Below, piece after piece: positions 26,045-37,489 of a DNA stretch of 64,000 bases (its first letter is position 1; each line of letters starts with the position of its first letter). A program made the position numbers and the translations under genes. The DNA lies in contig CM082579.2 of assembly GCA_040954595.2 (NCBI GenBank), positions 3,348,001 to 3,412,000 on the forward strand. The letters run 5' to 3'. This stretch comes from Balanoglossus misakiensis. Taxonomy: Eukaryota; Hemichordata. The notes under the pieces are model-generated. The model searched no databases and was not told the DNA's origin. It was given only the letters and a program-made list of their open reading frames with translations.

Positions 26045-26942
26045 TCAATAGTACACGTGACACCCACCTCAACACACACACACGCACGCACGCACACACG
26101 CAAACAGACACACACCCACACCTACACACACATGCACACAACTACCAACATTCTACAATACACATACGAACACACATACACAACACTTCTTACTAACACC
26201 TAAAATATTAACCTTTTAAAGTATATTTGACAAATGACTGAAGTCATTGTTAAAAGTGGAAAAATTACAGCACCTCCGTAAATGTGTCAATTAAAAAAAT
26301 AAATTGTGAATGTGTATATAATAAATGTTATATGAAAACTTAAATTTGTCATGGATTTTGATTTAAAGGGATTTTTTTGTATGCCGCTGTTCTGATATGA
26401 CTTTGTATTTTATTCCCGCTTTTAAAAGTTCTGCGCGATACCTGATTACTAAACCCCGACTAGACGCCGTATTGACATAACCTTGCTAACAATCATTGCT
26501 TTCCTTTATTAGTTTACAGAACAGATTGATATCAAAAACATACAGATGGACAATCTAATTTATAGCTTATTCACAATGCAATATCACGCACCATTAATCT
26601 ATGGGATTTTGCCAATTTCATTGGTACTAGACTGGGTCAAAATGTAAAGACTGAACGAAATGCCAAATTGACTGAAATTGCAGGATGAATTCATCATTTT
26701 CATGGCGATTTTCTTGCACTGTGCTGTCACCTTGGGGCTTGTGCCGTAGCGATGTCTCTGTCTTTCTGTGATATCGGTATCTTAAGAATGACTTGTCCGA
26801 TCCGAAACCACGACAGATCACTATCTCACAAGGTTGTGGTTGTAGGCCATACCGTGTCATCATGTATCTACTGTGCAGAGAGCAGAGCAGAGAGAGAGAG
26901 AGATGATCGCTACCACTGAGGGCGCATTACAACGCGAACAAG
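26045..26942. other. PLA2 3' UTR and SRD5A3 upstream region
   Basis: It contains a CA-rich simple tract at about 26068-26180, two AATAAA words, and a short GA repeat at about 26880-26903 just upstream of the SRD5A3 start. No coding exon is seen. The two flanking genes are in the same direction, with about 600 bases between the PLA2 poly(A) signals and the SRD5A3 ATG. Confidence 0.6.
26298..26325 (+). terminator. PLA2 poly(A) signals
   Basis: AATAAA at 26298-26303 and again at 26320-26325, about 255-280 bases after the PLA2 stop and followed by T-rich DNA. Confidence 0.6.
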
Positions 26943-26954
26943 ATGGCGGCTCCC
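26939..26954 (+). promoter_or_regulatory. YY1-type element over the SRD5A3 start codon
   Basis: CAAGATGGCGGCTCCC contains the YY1 core AAGATGGCGGC, with the SRD5A3 ATG inside it. This placement is typical of TATA-less housekeeping promoters whose YY1 site overlaps the translation start. The same 16 bases occur in reverse at 31304-31319. Confidence 0.55.
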
Positions 26955-28303
26955 ATACTTTGGTGGTATTGGGTTGTTACAACGGTCGGTTTTGTGGTCG
27001 CATTTTACATGTATTACTACATTCCGATTCCTAAACAATTGAAGGAGTTTCTTATGTATGGCAAAGTACGAAGCAAAGGCAAGGTGAACGCATTTGGACG
27101 TTACATGGACGTGCCCAAAAGGTAGGTCGTGATCTTGCATGGGCATGATTCAGCTGGACGTCGCGTCGACCTCTGACCCGGCGAAAGTCTAGATGACCCA
27201 AAGCTGACCCAGTGCTTTTATTTTCGTATTTACTGTAAATCTCATTGCATTGCATTTTCAGCTGGTTCAAGCACTTCTATATTACATCTGTCATCTGGAA
27301 TGGATTCATATTCTACACAGTGGTGCGTGCGTATTTCATGGACCAAAACCCACCGAACTGGTTCACCAATCTATTGAGTAGTGTCAGTCCTTATCCAGTT
27401 TCAAAACCAACAGGTATGTCGTGTTACTGAGTGTAAGTGTTCATGATGCTGGAAGCACCCAATTCTCGCATGCTTTGAACCTATGGTATCGTATTTTCTG
27501 TTTTTCAGTTTCTCATACGACAGTGTTAATAGCTCAGTTCATGATGGTATTCCAAGGAACGCGAAGAACTTTGGAATGCCAGTTTGTCAGCAAGACTTCC
27601 GGCACCTCCAAGATGAACTTCATCCATTATCTTCTGGGAATGACATTTTATCCGGCACTTGGCCCGACCATTCTGTCCCAGGGACCAGATCTTTCTGGGA
27701 AAGGTACGACTGCGACATGCTTAATCACTTCCAACACTTTGCTTTCCGCAACAAAAATGTATAACATCTATTACTTGGAAAACGGAATTGACAATTATCA
27801 ATATTGTGATTACAGCCCCATACAAGAATCTGGCGGATGTAGTCAACTACATTGAGTGGTATCACATACTGGGCGTGGTTCTCTTTCTCTGGGGGTCTTT
27901 GCATCAGTACAGGGTGAATGTCATCTTTGCAAATCTCAGGAAGAAAGATGAAGGTAAGTGGGTGTTTTTAGATTAAAAATTAAAAAAAAAATTCTTCAAT
28001 AAATAGTAAGTTCTTTCAACACAGACAACGTTTTACACTTCTTTGATTTCAGACAAGAATGCCCACAAGATTCCCTACGGCGACTGGTTCGAGTATGTCT
28101 CCAACCCACACTACCTGGCCGAAATCATCATCTACATCTCGGTGGGTGTGGTGCTGGGCTTTCAAAACCCCATGTGGTGGTGGGTGCTGGCCTTTGTCAT
28201 CAGTAACCAGGTGGGCGCCGGGTCTGCCTACCACACCTGGTACAAGGAGAAATTTGAGAATTATCCTGCAAACAGGAAAATCATCATTCCATGGATTTAT
28301 TGA
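26943..28303 (+). CDS. SRD5A3: Polyprenol reductase (steroid 5-alpha-reductase 3 family)
   Basis: Five exons, 26943-27121, 27262-27413, 27509-27703, 27816-27953 and 28053-28303, joined in phase to give 304 aa, close to vertebrate SRD5A3. The protein has several membrane segments, beginning with WVVTTVGFVVAFYMYYYI. The C-terminal block HKIPYGDWFEYVSNPHYLAE and the ending AYHTWYKEKFENYP are the conserved cofactor-binding and catalytic region of the 5-alpha-reductase family. SRD5A3 works in the ER membrane in the conversion of polyprenol to dolichol, the lipid carrier for N-glycosylation. The conserved LGxxFYPALGP-like block is present at the end of exon 3. The start is fixed by the YY1-type context and the membrane segment at the N-terminus. 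Confidence 0.93.
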
Positions 28304-29284
28304 ACTTTGATCTTGCATCTGGCAACCGTATATTTTCAGTGAGATGGCTAATTGTGTGTATGGTGATTTTACGATTTTAACACTTAAAATTTTCTATGGA
28401 AAATGTGTTCATGTACTTTGATTGGCATTTTGATATGTTTTGATACCTTTGCACAAGCAATGCACTGATGCCAATGGTATACGACACTGCAGTATTTATT
28501 TTTGCAGCCCTGAGGAGTACTGATATTGGAAATAGCAAACATTTACCTAGGGAGTCCTAAATTATGTCTTCATGCACCGACCTGGGAGGTCCTAAGAATG
28601 CAAACAAACAAACAAACACCTTGGTACAGTGCTTAAGCATAAACATATTGTGCTAACAAACAAATAAATCACACACTGCATCTGTGACTGTACTTTTTTG
28701 TAGTCTGATTAAAGATATTATAATCAGTAATTGCATGTGGTATTGTCATTTCTTTTAATTGTGGAATTTTTAAACCTCCTCTGTAAGTATACCTAAAATC
28801 CACCATGCTTCTTTTAATTTTTGAAACACAAGGCCATGAACTCAGTAGATAATGGGAAAAAACTGCTGAGTCAGCATTTTTACACGAATGGTTACACATA
28901 TATTGAGTGATATTCATACAAGACTTGTGACTTTTTATCATAGCTACATGTACATATACTCACTAAAACCTACTACATTTAAAGTACAATTCATAGCACA
29001 AATTTCAGGGGCGTGGACAAACACAGCTGCTGATATCAAAACCACCAGTGGTGGGTACAATGCTCTCCGAAAAATATTCCGTCAATAGAAAATCACTTCT
29101 TCCACACTCCTCTTTTGTCAGCTGCTACAGAACCTATACCACCAATAAAAATGCATACATCCTTGCATTCCTTAGTTTCCGAACCACACGTTCTGTGAAT
29201 GCAAGGTACGGTATTGCTCTTCAAAAAATGTTCAGTACTGTGGGGTTTTTTTTAATGCAGCAAACAACAGGTGTCTATGGTGTG
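28304..29284. other. Convergent 3' interval between SRD5A3 and the BTB-kelch gene
   Basis: It holds both 3' UTRs. An AATAAA at 28663-28668 (plus) would end SRD5A3. No coding exon was seen. Confidence 0.6.
28663..28668 (+). terminator. Candidate SRD5A3 poly(A) signal
   Basis: AATAAA about 360 bases after the SRD5A3 stop, in AT-rich DNA. Confidence 0.5.
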
Positions 29285-31126
29285 TCATTGCTTCTCAAAG
29301 AACACCTCGGCAGCAAAACAGGCTTCCGCTTTTAGGGGATAGGTGACCAGGAGACTGTTTCCGACCGTCTCCCAGTCGTCAATGTCGTACTCAAATTCCT
29401 CCCCGTCGTCGCTGCCGATATCGGTGACCGTGTCGGTGCAGTAGCGCTTCAGGATGGTGAAGTCCCTGCTTCCGTCCTGGATCGGTTCGTGGGTGTCGTT
29501 GTGAAAGCCGGGCGACAGGACCGCCACGTAGATGTCGTTCTTCAGGCTGGCCGGGTAGTACTGCTTCATGGGGGCGAAGAACTCGCGGGCGCGCCACCAC
29601 TCCCTGTTCTCGGGGTTGTACACCTCCACGTCGTGCATCTTGCGCGAGTCGTCGTCCTCCCCTCCAACGACCCAGATTTCTTCGTTGTACACGGTTATCC
29701 CCGAGCAGAAGCGGGGGTTCACCATGGCGGGGAGGTCCCCCTCCCAGCTGTCGGTGTCCGTGTTGTAGCACATCGTGCGACTCCCCGAGAAGAGGTATAT
29801 CGATCGCTTGAAGCTTGTCACCGAGATATCCATCACTTCCCTCGGCACTGATGCGACGAAACTCCATTCATCCAGCAGGGGATCGTACTTTTCAACGCTG
29901 CTCAACACCTCCCAGTCGCCCTCTCCGGCGATTGCATAAATCCCACCGTTGCAGTAGCAAAACCCGAACTTAGCCCGGCCACTCAGCATGGGGGACTTTT
30001 CTGTCCAGACTTTCCTGAGTGAGTTGTAGTGATAGAAAGACTTGTCCTCGTAGTGACTCGAGGCGGCATACATGTCCTTACTCGGAGTGACAAGAAAACA
30101 GGCCCCAGTGTCCAGCAACCAAGGGGGATACGGCAGCGTGCAGTGTTCGCAAGTCTCTGGATCGACACAGACCAGACTTCTGACGTCCTTGTGATCGATG
30201 CCAGACTTGCTAGCAATTACCAAGACATCCCTGGATAGCATGCCAAGCCGTTTTTCATTCAGGCAACTTTCCAGCTGACTTTCACTTTCAACTTTGGCTT
30301 CTGGGCTTGATTTTCCGTGTATTGTCTCTTCGATATACCTCACACACTCCGCAGACCGTGTTATAACCGGGTGATTTTTCACATTCTGGCACAGATAAGT
30401 CAGCTTCATGAATCCGAGCCTCAGTTTTTGAAAGTTCCTCCAGAGCTCCGCTTCCCTCTCATTGGGATCGTACTCGTACCAGCTCACCAAAGATTCATAT
30501 AGGGCTTCTTCGTTGGGGACGTTGAGGGCGCTACTTTCCAACATCTTCTCGATCAGTTCTGCTGACGCTTGGAAGAATTCCTCCTCCTTTTTGACGTCCT
30601 TAAAATTGAGATTTAAGTAATCCCAAGCCGCGGACTTAAGACCCGAATGGCTTAGCATCGCGGCCAGATTGTACACTCCGATGCAGTTCGATGCATGGAG
30701 GTGTCTCTCCAGGTACTGCGCGCAGTGATCCTCTAGCGGCTCGATTTGGAGCATGTGAGACGCCTGCACGATTCCCTGGACGGCTTCTGCGCTCAAGGAG
30801 ACCTCGGAAGTGTACATGTAGTCTAAGACAGCCTTCACGGAGCCCGCGTCGATTTCTTTCAATTCGATTCTGTCCATCCCTGCTTCACACATCCCGCCGG
30901 TGAACATGGCTTTGAAATACGGACTGCAAGCGGCCAGCACATTCTTGTGGCAGGCAAACTCTTTCTGGTCTACCACTAAGACGACATCAGTGAGGAGTCT
31001 TTCGCGGTAAAAACCCAACAAATTCTGCAAAATTTTGTCTGAGTGGTCACTCTCGACTCTTTTCTTAGCCACGGTTCTACTTCCAGTTCCAGACATCGCC
31101 GATTCCGATTGAGGGACAGTCGACAT
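29285..31126 (-). CDS. BTB-BACK-kelch (kelch-like) protein, intronless
   Basis: One frame of 613 aa. The BTB domain (about residues 30-135) has LLTDVVLVVDQKEFACHKNV and the YFKAMFTGGM motif. A BACK domain (about 140-250) follows. The second half is a kelch beta-propeller region with repeats such as GGIYAIAGEGDWEVLSSVEK and EEIWVVGGEDDDSRKMHDVE. Kelch-like proteins are usually substrate adaptors of CUL3 ubiquitin ligases, the BTB domain binding CUL3 and the propeller the substrate. The N-terminal kelch repeats are weak, and the C-terminus is acidic (DDGEEFEYDIDDWE). I could not assign a specific KLHL/KBTBD number. An inner Met11 is an alternative start. The lack of introns in an intron-rich neighbourhood suggests a retrocopy origin or a family known for intronless members. 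Confidence 0.92.
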   Translation of the reverse strand: MSTVPQSESAMSGTGSRTVAKKRVESDHSDKILQNLLGFYRERLLTDVVLVVDQKEFACHKNVLAACSPYFKAMFTGGMCEAGMDRIELKEIDAGSVKAVLDYMYTSEVSLSAEAVQGIVQASHMLQIEPLEDHCAQYLERHLHASNCIGVYNLAAMLSHSGLKSAAWDYLNLNFKDVKKEEEFFQASAELIEKMLESSALNVPNEEALYESLVSWYEYDPNEREAELWRNFQKLRLGFMKLTYLCQNVKNHPVITRSAECVRYIEETIHGKSSPEAKVESESQLESCLNEKRLGMLSRDVLVIASKSGIDHKDVRSLVCVDPETCEHCTLPYPPWLLDTGACFLVTPSKDMYAASSHYEDKSFYHYNSLRKVWTEKSPMLSGRAKFGFCYCNGGIYAIAGEGDWEVLSSVEKYDPLLDEWSFVASVPREVMDISVTSFKRSIYLFSGSRTMCYNTDTDSWEGDLPAMVNPRFCSGITVYNEEIWVVGGEDDDSRKMHDVEVYNPENREWWRAREFFAPMKQYYPASLKNDIYVAVLSPGFHNDTHEPIQDGSRDFTILKRYCTDTVTDIGSDDGEEFEYDIDDWETVGNSLLVTYPLKAEACFAAEVFFEKQ

Positions 31127-31303
31127 GTCTAAATTCTAGTTGCCACCGTGCACCAATTATAACCCCCAGTGCTTCAAGCACTTCACAACTTTTACGAGAA
31201 ATTATGTTCCGCCCACTTGAATTACGTGTACAAATCTACCCTACCGCTTTACACGTTGCTGAAGGATCACAACACCAGCCATGTCAGTTTTCCTTGTTAC
31301 GAA

Positions 31304-31319
31304 GGGAGCCGCCATCTTG
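31304..31319 (-). promoter_or_regulatory. YY1-type element, probable BTB-kelch core promoter
   Basis: The minus strand reads CAAGATGGCGGCTCCC, the YY1 consensus, about 180 bases upstream of the BTB-kelch ATG. It is identical over 16 bases to the SRD5A3 start-codon element, and its ATG does not open the kelch frame, so it should lie at or near the transcript start. Confidence 0.5.
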
Positions 31320-31596
31320 AATATCGCCCTCGTTTTATTAGGAGCAATTCTTTTGTTTTTAAAAAGAAAGACGTAGAGGACGGCCTCTTGCATCCACCTG
31401 TAACTTGACCAACCCACCAGTCTCACGTTGTAAGTAGTTTATCGCTGGCTGGTTTTCCAACCCTATGTCGGCAACAGTTTGTTGTTTAAAAAAATATTAC
31501 AACAAAGAAAAGTAACAAAACGCAATTACAAACACAAGACGAGAAAAAACGACACGGGAGAAAACCTACATATATGAATTTGAATTATACAGAGGC

Positions 31597-31602
31597 TTTA
31601 TT
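31597..31602 (-). terminator. Candidate GGT poly(A) signal
   Basis: TTTATT on plus, AATAAA on minus, about 350 bases beyond the GGT stop codon. Confidence 0.45.
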
Positions 31603-31951
31603 TTCTATTACAATGGCCTGTCGATATTGACTTTGACATGAAAGCTAGTTAACGCCCGACTATGTGTCGTGTTCACTTCTTGTTACGGTCTTCAGACGAG
31701 AATAATTTGTAGATGCAAGCTCTGTTGTAAAATTATTTGTGAAGTTAATTGGTCATCCTATCCCGTGGAACTTCGGGTGTAAATGTTTGTTGCAAATATA
31801 TGACTATTGACATTTCGTCTTTCACAAAAGGCACGAGAAGAAAAAAAAACCGAAAAGAAACAAGTAAGGTACGCGTCTGCAAGTTCCGCTGCTGGGAAAA
31901 GTTATCTTGATTCCGTGTTAGAAACTGAAATGTTAGCTTCACTCTGAAGAC

Positions 31952-34900
31952 TTAAAATCCCGCAGGCCATCCACCTGGCTTTCTGAATTCGGGACTGACA
32001 TGGAGACCTCCTCCCTCCTTGTGTATGGCATTCACCACGGAGAAGACTGCTCTTTCAGGAATTTCTGTTAATTCGTGACCAATGTGTCTCAACCTCTTGG
32101 CGACGTCCTGAAAGACAATTACCCCAAGAAGTGTTAGAGAGGGGTCGACAGGTATCTCCTAATCACACCGTGGAATTGATGAACTACTACAATGTACTTC
32201 TCCATGTCGCCTGTTACAACGATTTGGAACTCATTAGCGTTACTCTGCGTTTATCACGGTTGCATAATTTCATGAAATATGCAATTACATACCACGACAC
32301 TGTTTAATTGACTTAACAGTGCACTAGAGTGTCGGATGAATATCTGTAACAGCCTTGCACTGGGGCTATATTGGAGCTTTTTATGAAACTTACCTCATCA
32401 AATATGTGTTCATGAACAACTTCCTCGTCTGGGTCGTAACTTATCCTCGGTTGCATGACAGCTTGTCTGATGTCTCTACCAAACCAAAGAGTTTCCATAG
32501 CAACCTAAGTAAATCAAGAGAAATTAAATTGCTCTGTCTGTTTGTCTGAACCAAGATGTCTGGCACAAATACAATGTTGTAAACGCAGCGACCTGCACCA
32601 ACTAAAGCGGTTTTAGTGAAAACTGGCAGGTGAGCGCCAGAAATTGAAACACTAAAGGCTCTCTCGTAGAACCACCGAACTATATGACAGAACCTACCAC
32701 TGCATTGCTAGAGATTATCTTCAATCCTCCAGCTGATCCAACAACTAACTTTACATCCTCGTCCTCTTGGTCCAAAAAAATCGCGGGTGACATTGCCGAG
32801 AGTGGCCGCTCCCTTGGTTTGATGTCCACTGCCGTGCTTTCATCTGTCTTCTTGTACTTGAAAAAGTTTGTCATTACGTTGTTGAATAGTATTCCAGTTC
32901 GTGAGCCATGCACTGCGGACCCAAAGCTGAAATGTAACCATGGGTGCAAGCTTTTAGTCGCCATCAGGCTAAATTCAATGATGGACAGGATACTGCCTTA
33001 TGGCATTGACTGTATACAATTTTTTTTTTGCCTCTAGTTCGGGCAATGCGCATAAGACACTTACTAGCTATTGATCGATGACGTCAACGCCACAGCGTTT
33101 CCGGATTGGTCGACAACCGACACGTGGGACGTGTCATTGGAGAAAGGGTAGGTGACGACGAAACCATAGTGGTCCTGTGTGTACGTGTGACCGTCGATGA
33201 TTCTGCTGCGAATCGTGTCGGCGAAATCGTCTGACGTCATGTTGTGCAGGGCCTATGCAAAAGTGGAGTGCGGTTGCAGAGAGATAGTTTATACTGTTTG
33301 TCATCTCATGCCCATTTAATCATGTAAATAGCAAGGTTGGTCGGTCATGAATTAAAACTCAAAGCGAGGCCAATGGGAAAGTTGACCAATCACATCAAGG
33401 GGTTTTCCCAATTGGCCTCGCTTTGAGTTCGAATTCATGATGGTTGCATGAGGGTGCTAGACTTAGGAAAATGGTGTATCAGGGTGCACAGTGTAGCCCG
33501 TTGCGGAAATGAAGCCCATCTCGTTACCTCGTTTGCCCTTGTCACGTTACTGTCTCCGAGTTGATAGTGTTGCGCAAGTACATATTTGAATGCTTCTATC
33601 AGCCTATGGCTCCACAACAATTCCTCCTCCTGGCTTCTCGCGCCAAAATTTTCAATGCTGTAACCTAAAAAGAAGCATCGAATGATTGACAACAACTGAA
33701 ATGGGCGGCAGTTTGTTGGTTTTCAGAAAGGAAAAAAATGTAAATTGGAGGAGACCGTACACCGTTAACTGAATAAGAATTAACTTTATTCAAAGCATGG
33801 TAATTTTTTTCTACAAATACAAGTAGCCAACGCCCACCTTTCATGATGTTCATGAGCATCACCAATGCAGGACCACCTGACGGTGCGGGCGGGGTGAACA
33901 TATTCACACCCCTTATTTCACTTTTCAGCGGTCTGTTCAGCTTTGCCCGATACTGTTTGAGATCGTCCAACGTGACAATGCCACCTGTAGGATTGAAAGA
34001 GACTTAGATCCAAACTGAATATGCTCACGTGGTTGGGCGGTTACATGTCATTGTAATGTGCGCAAACAGTACTAGCGCAAATTAGTTACCCCACGGAATT
34101 CTACAACTGAAACCCCTCCATCGTTTGGATGCAAGCTTTTGTCAATGGATATTAAATGTGGGATAGAAACGCGCACGAAATCAGATCAAGTGGTACTATG
34201 AACAGTGCATATTCGCCCGTGTTGAATGCAGAAACGCGTACCTTCATCTTGAATATCAGCGACTATATCTTTTGCAAGATGTCCTTGATAGAATTCGTTT
34301 GGGCCATCCTGGGCAATCCTCTGTAATGTTTGGGCATACTTTGCTCTCTGCATGAAGTCTCCAGACTGATATAATTTACCCGACGGCAAAGTGAGTAATT
34401 CTCTAAAACAAATTTACAATTATCTCGTGAGAATCTTAAAACAGAAAGTCCGAAATTTAACATCTTTGTATGCCAAATTAATTTTGAAGCAATTTTATCA
34501 AATAGAATTTCCCTTTACCTCAGCGATGGATAGTCTGCAACCGTTTGCGCCACCGTTAAAATAGCATTTGAGAGGGCTGAACCAACTGTAATTCCTTCCC
34601 ACGCCAGTTGGATTGCGGGCTGGAACAATTCCTTCCACGGCAGCTTGCCGTGGCGCTGGTGCGCCCGCCAGAAGCCGCTGATTTCGCCCGGCACGCCGAC
34701 ACAGAGACCGGCCTGGGAGGGTTCACACCTGCCCTGCTCCATCTTGCCGGAAATTTTTCCGGTGATCTTGAGAGTAATTCCGGAGATGTCCCCGGGCGCT
34801 TCGGGGCGGGCGTCGATCGCCTCCACCACTCCCTTCTCCTTGTTGTATATCACCATGAAGTGCCCGCCACCAATGCCGGCGCTGTGGGTGTTCACCACCC

Positions 34901-35834
34901 CCGTGCAAAGCATGGCAGCAATGGCGGCGTCTACTGCATTGCCACCTCGTCGGAGAATCGAACTGTGGTTCAGGACAAACAAACACGAGAGTATTTAACA
35001 GTTGAAACTTCTGATGCACGGGTGAGACCAGATCCCTGCAGGTCGTGTGCCAATTTAAAGTTCCTGACTTACTTAACTGCTGTTCAGGATGAAGTGAAAC
35101 TGGTCTTTTATCATCGTTGTAGAAAATTCAAAGCCACTAATGCACATGAAATACTAGTTAAGTCCGGACCCTCACCGACCCCTATTAAATTTGTTATCAA
35201 TACGAGTCTGAGATCGTTTTCTCACGGTACACGGAGATCACGTCGGCCCGGGCGGGAGAGCCGTGGCTTGAGCAATGCCGTTTTCATTAAATAAAGGTGC
35301 ACCAGTCATACAGACTCCGGTTTTTCATCTTGCCTTTTTTTTGCTTCTACATCATCACATCCATCTAGACGTTTTCCAGCCACCCCTTCCCGAAGGGCTA
35401 GGGCCCGGGTTCCGATAATTGAAACGGCCTGATAAGTTTTCTTCATTTTACGGTAACTGGGCCGACACTCCGGCATTGCCGAGCAAAAGACCAACAAATG
35501 CGACCACTGTTTTGGTTGATAGGGTTTTACTAGCTGCAATGATTGTTACGGGTGCTGCTAACTTGACTGTTGTGTTCGCAACGGTTACACACCAGTCAAC
35601 CTAGCACCACCCACTTCAATCATTGCAGCTAGGGGCTTACCTGCCAATGACAGAGCAATTTTTGTGGTCCGCAGCGACAGCAGCCAGTTTGAAGAACAGT
35701 CCGTTTGTAGTGAACGGCGAGTTCGCGCGCTCAACTGAGGAGCGAGCCCTGGCCATAAAGTCGAAGTTGGCAAATTGCAGTCCAGTGATAATGGCACATA
35801 TTGCAACGAACGAAGAAAGGAACATGGGATACAT
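31952..35834 (-). CDS. GGT1: Gamma-glutamyltransferase (glutathione hydrolase), membrane-anchored
   Basis: Nine coding exons with consistent phase: 35641-35834, 34519-34962, 34242-34402, 33838-33984, 33528-33664, 33065-33252, 32698-32926, 32394-32504 and 31952-32107, giving 588 aa. The N-terminus carries a hydrophobic signal-anchor (FLSSFVAICAIITGLQF). AAVAADHKNCSVIG and RRGGNAVDAAIAAML are family signatures. The autoprocessing nucleophile is Thr402 in DTSHVSVVD (codon 33130-33132), followed by GNAVALTSSINSYFGSAV. The small subunit keeps SRTGILFNN, the PLSAMSP block and VVGSAGGLKI. GGT acts outside the cell, cleaving the gamma-glutamyl bond of glutathione. A strong acceptor just 5' of the chosen ATG shows an upstream, probably untranslated, exon. 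GGT1 or GGT5 type cannot be separated here. Confidence 0.93.
33345..33440. mobile_element. Foldback hairpin in GGT intron
   Basis: Inverted arms 33345-33382 and 33403-33440, about 38 bases each, share TCATGAATT...AACTCAAAGCGAGGCCAAT with few mismatches and a loop of about 20 bases. It lies in the intron between exons 33528-33664 and 33065-33252. No clear target duplication was found, so a MITE origin is only likely. Confidence 0.7.
35530..35632. repeat. Imperfect inverted repeat next to GGT exon 1 donor
   Basis: CTAGCTGCAATGATTG at 35530-35545 is matched in reverse by CAATCATTGCAGCTAG at 35617-35632. Partial complementarity continues inward through GGTGCTGCTAACTTGACTG-like sequence. The outer end of the right arm stops within 10 bases of the exon 1 donor (35639-35640). 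Confidence 0.7.
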
Positions 35835-36812
35835 ATGTATAGTTGAGATTTTCCTGAAGAAAAAAAAAGACTTTCGTTCAACGCATACACATTGCTTGGT
35901 AGGCTGTAATAGGATAGAGTTTGCCGTTACGTATATGTACGATACACCTCCTACACCGATTTTCGGACAGTCAGTACTAATATCCGCTCACTTCATGGAA
36001 AAATCCCTCAGGTGGCACGGTATCCACTAAATCGTACTCAATCGTGGTGTTTCACATAGAGCTATGCGGAGGACCCCTTTCAACGCAAAGAGCGGCGAAC
36101 TTTTCGAATTATCAGGGTGTTTTTTTTTCAGGCTGCGTACAAATGTTATGATTTCATTCAGTCTACTAGACTTTACAGATTAAAAGATTAAAAGTCCGAA
36201 ATTATCACTCATATTTTGCTGATGGCAACTTTGAATAGAATATTCTCCCGTAAAACTGAGAATAAAGCTTAAAGGGCACCTTGCAATATTTTGGAGAAAA
36301 AAAAACCTGCATTCATGACAATGAGATTATAGGTCCATGCTAAGACTGGCTTCAAGGTGAGGTCAGTCACGTGTTGTTCCCGTGGACTCAGCCTTGGGTG
36401 TTCGGTTACACGGTTGCAAAATCAATGCTTGGCCGACGCCGTGCTTCTGGCAGAACCGAGAGAAATAAAACTAGAGTGGCATGGTTTAGGCTAGATTGCC
36501 GCCTAAGTTAACGAAAGCAGCAGAGTGCGCACTGTTTCTTGGACTTAAAGTGTACGCCCGGTATAAAGAAGACCCTTCACCAAAACTTGCAACGTGCGTG
36601 CAAATACGGTGTCCTGTAACCAGACAGGCCATAGATGAAACAAATAAGTTTTGAAAATTACTTTTCAACTTCGGCTGGGCTTTAGGAATTAAACAACTAT
36701 GTGAACAAGTGATGGTTGTAATGTTGCTTACTTTGAACACTGAAGATGAAGATGGCACACAAACCAAATAGTGTGCTCTCGCTTGTTAGGCCTTCCAGTG
36801 GTAGATTCGGAT

Positions 36813-37285
36813 TGACAGCGGTGACATTGAAGACGTGCGTGCATGCGCAGTGGTGGTGTTCACGATAAAAAGGGATTTGAGTCACTAATTATGTTCCTTA
36901 TATAGATATATAATATAGGACGGGATAAGTTAATTATGATACTAGCCTAAAAACCCAGTTTAACCAGATATGATGCGAACTGATTGCCCCGCGTGATATG
37001 TGAAGGACCATTTTTGCGCGTCGATTTATTGAGGTGCGGTAGTTTAGCAAAAACCACAGACTGATATGTCGTGGGAGATTTTGTGTCAGGGTTAGAAAAC
37101 CTTCATGGTCGAAATCGCTGCGCATGGATTGTCACAGCGGTGACATTGAAGAAGTTGCTTAAATTACAAGTGCGTGCATGCGCAGTGGTGGTGTTCACGA
37201 TAAAAATGGATTTGACTCACTGATTATGTTCCTTATATAGACCGATACTAGTAAACCTTCATGGTCGAAATCGCTGCGAACGGAT
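36813..37285. repeat. Local tandem duplication
   Basis: GCGGTGACATTGAAG...GTGCGTGCATGCGCAGTGG TGGTGTTCACGATAAAAA occurs at about 36818 and again at about 37137, 319 bases apart. A second shared segment, AAACCTTCATGGTCGAAATC, occurs at 37097 and 37253, 156 bases apart. The second copy therefore lacks about 160 bases of the first. Confidence 0.8.
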
Positions 37286-37489
37286 TCTCGTGCGCTAAAC
37301 TGTACACGTTTTCCAGTTCATGATCCAAGCCTAGCCCCGCTTTCTCCAAAACAGGTCAGGCTACGGACCCACAGCAAAATGGGACACGACAGGACACTGC
37401 ACGTTTAGCTTTGTAGGTTAGAAGGTATTTTTAGCGAACACTAACGTCTATATGAACAAAAATAACATCTAGCATGTACAAATTTCACG

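Larger units (their letters stand above)
31127..31951. other. BTB-kelch promoter and GGT 3' UTR
   Basis: Near the left is the likely BTB-kelch 5' UTR with a YY1-type site (31304-31319). Near the right is the GGT 3' UTR with TTTATT at 31597-31602. No coding exon was seen. Confidence 0.6.

Noticed and set aside
36732-36767. Short Met-start segment with a good GTAAGC donor upstream of GGT
   Set aside because: Joining it to the acceptor before GGT exon 1 gives the wrong phase, so if it is an exon it is untranslated.
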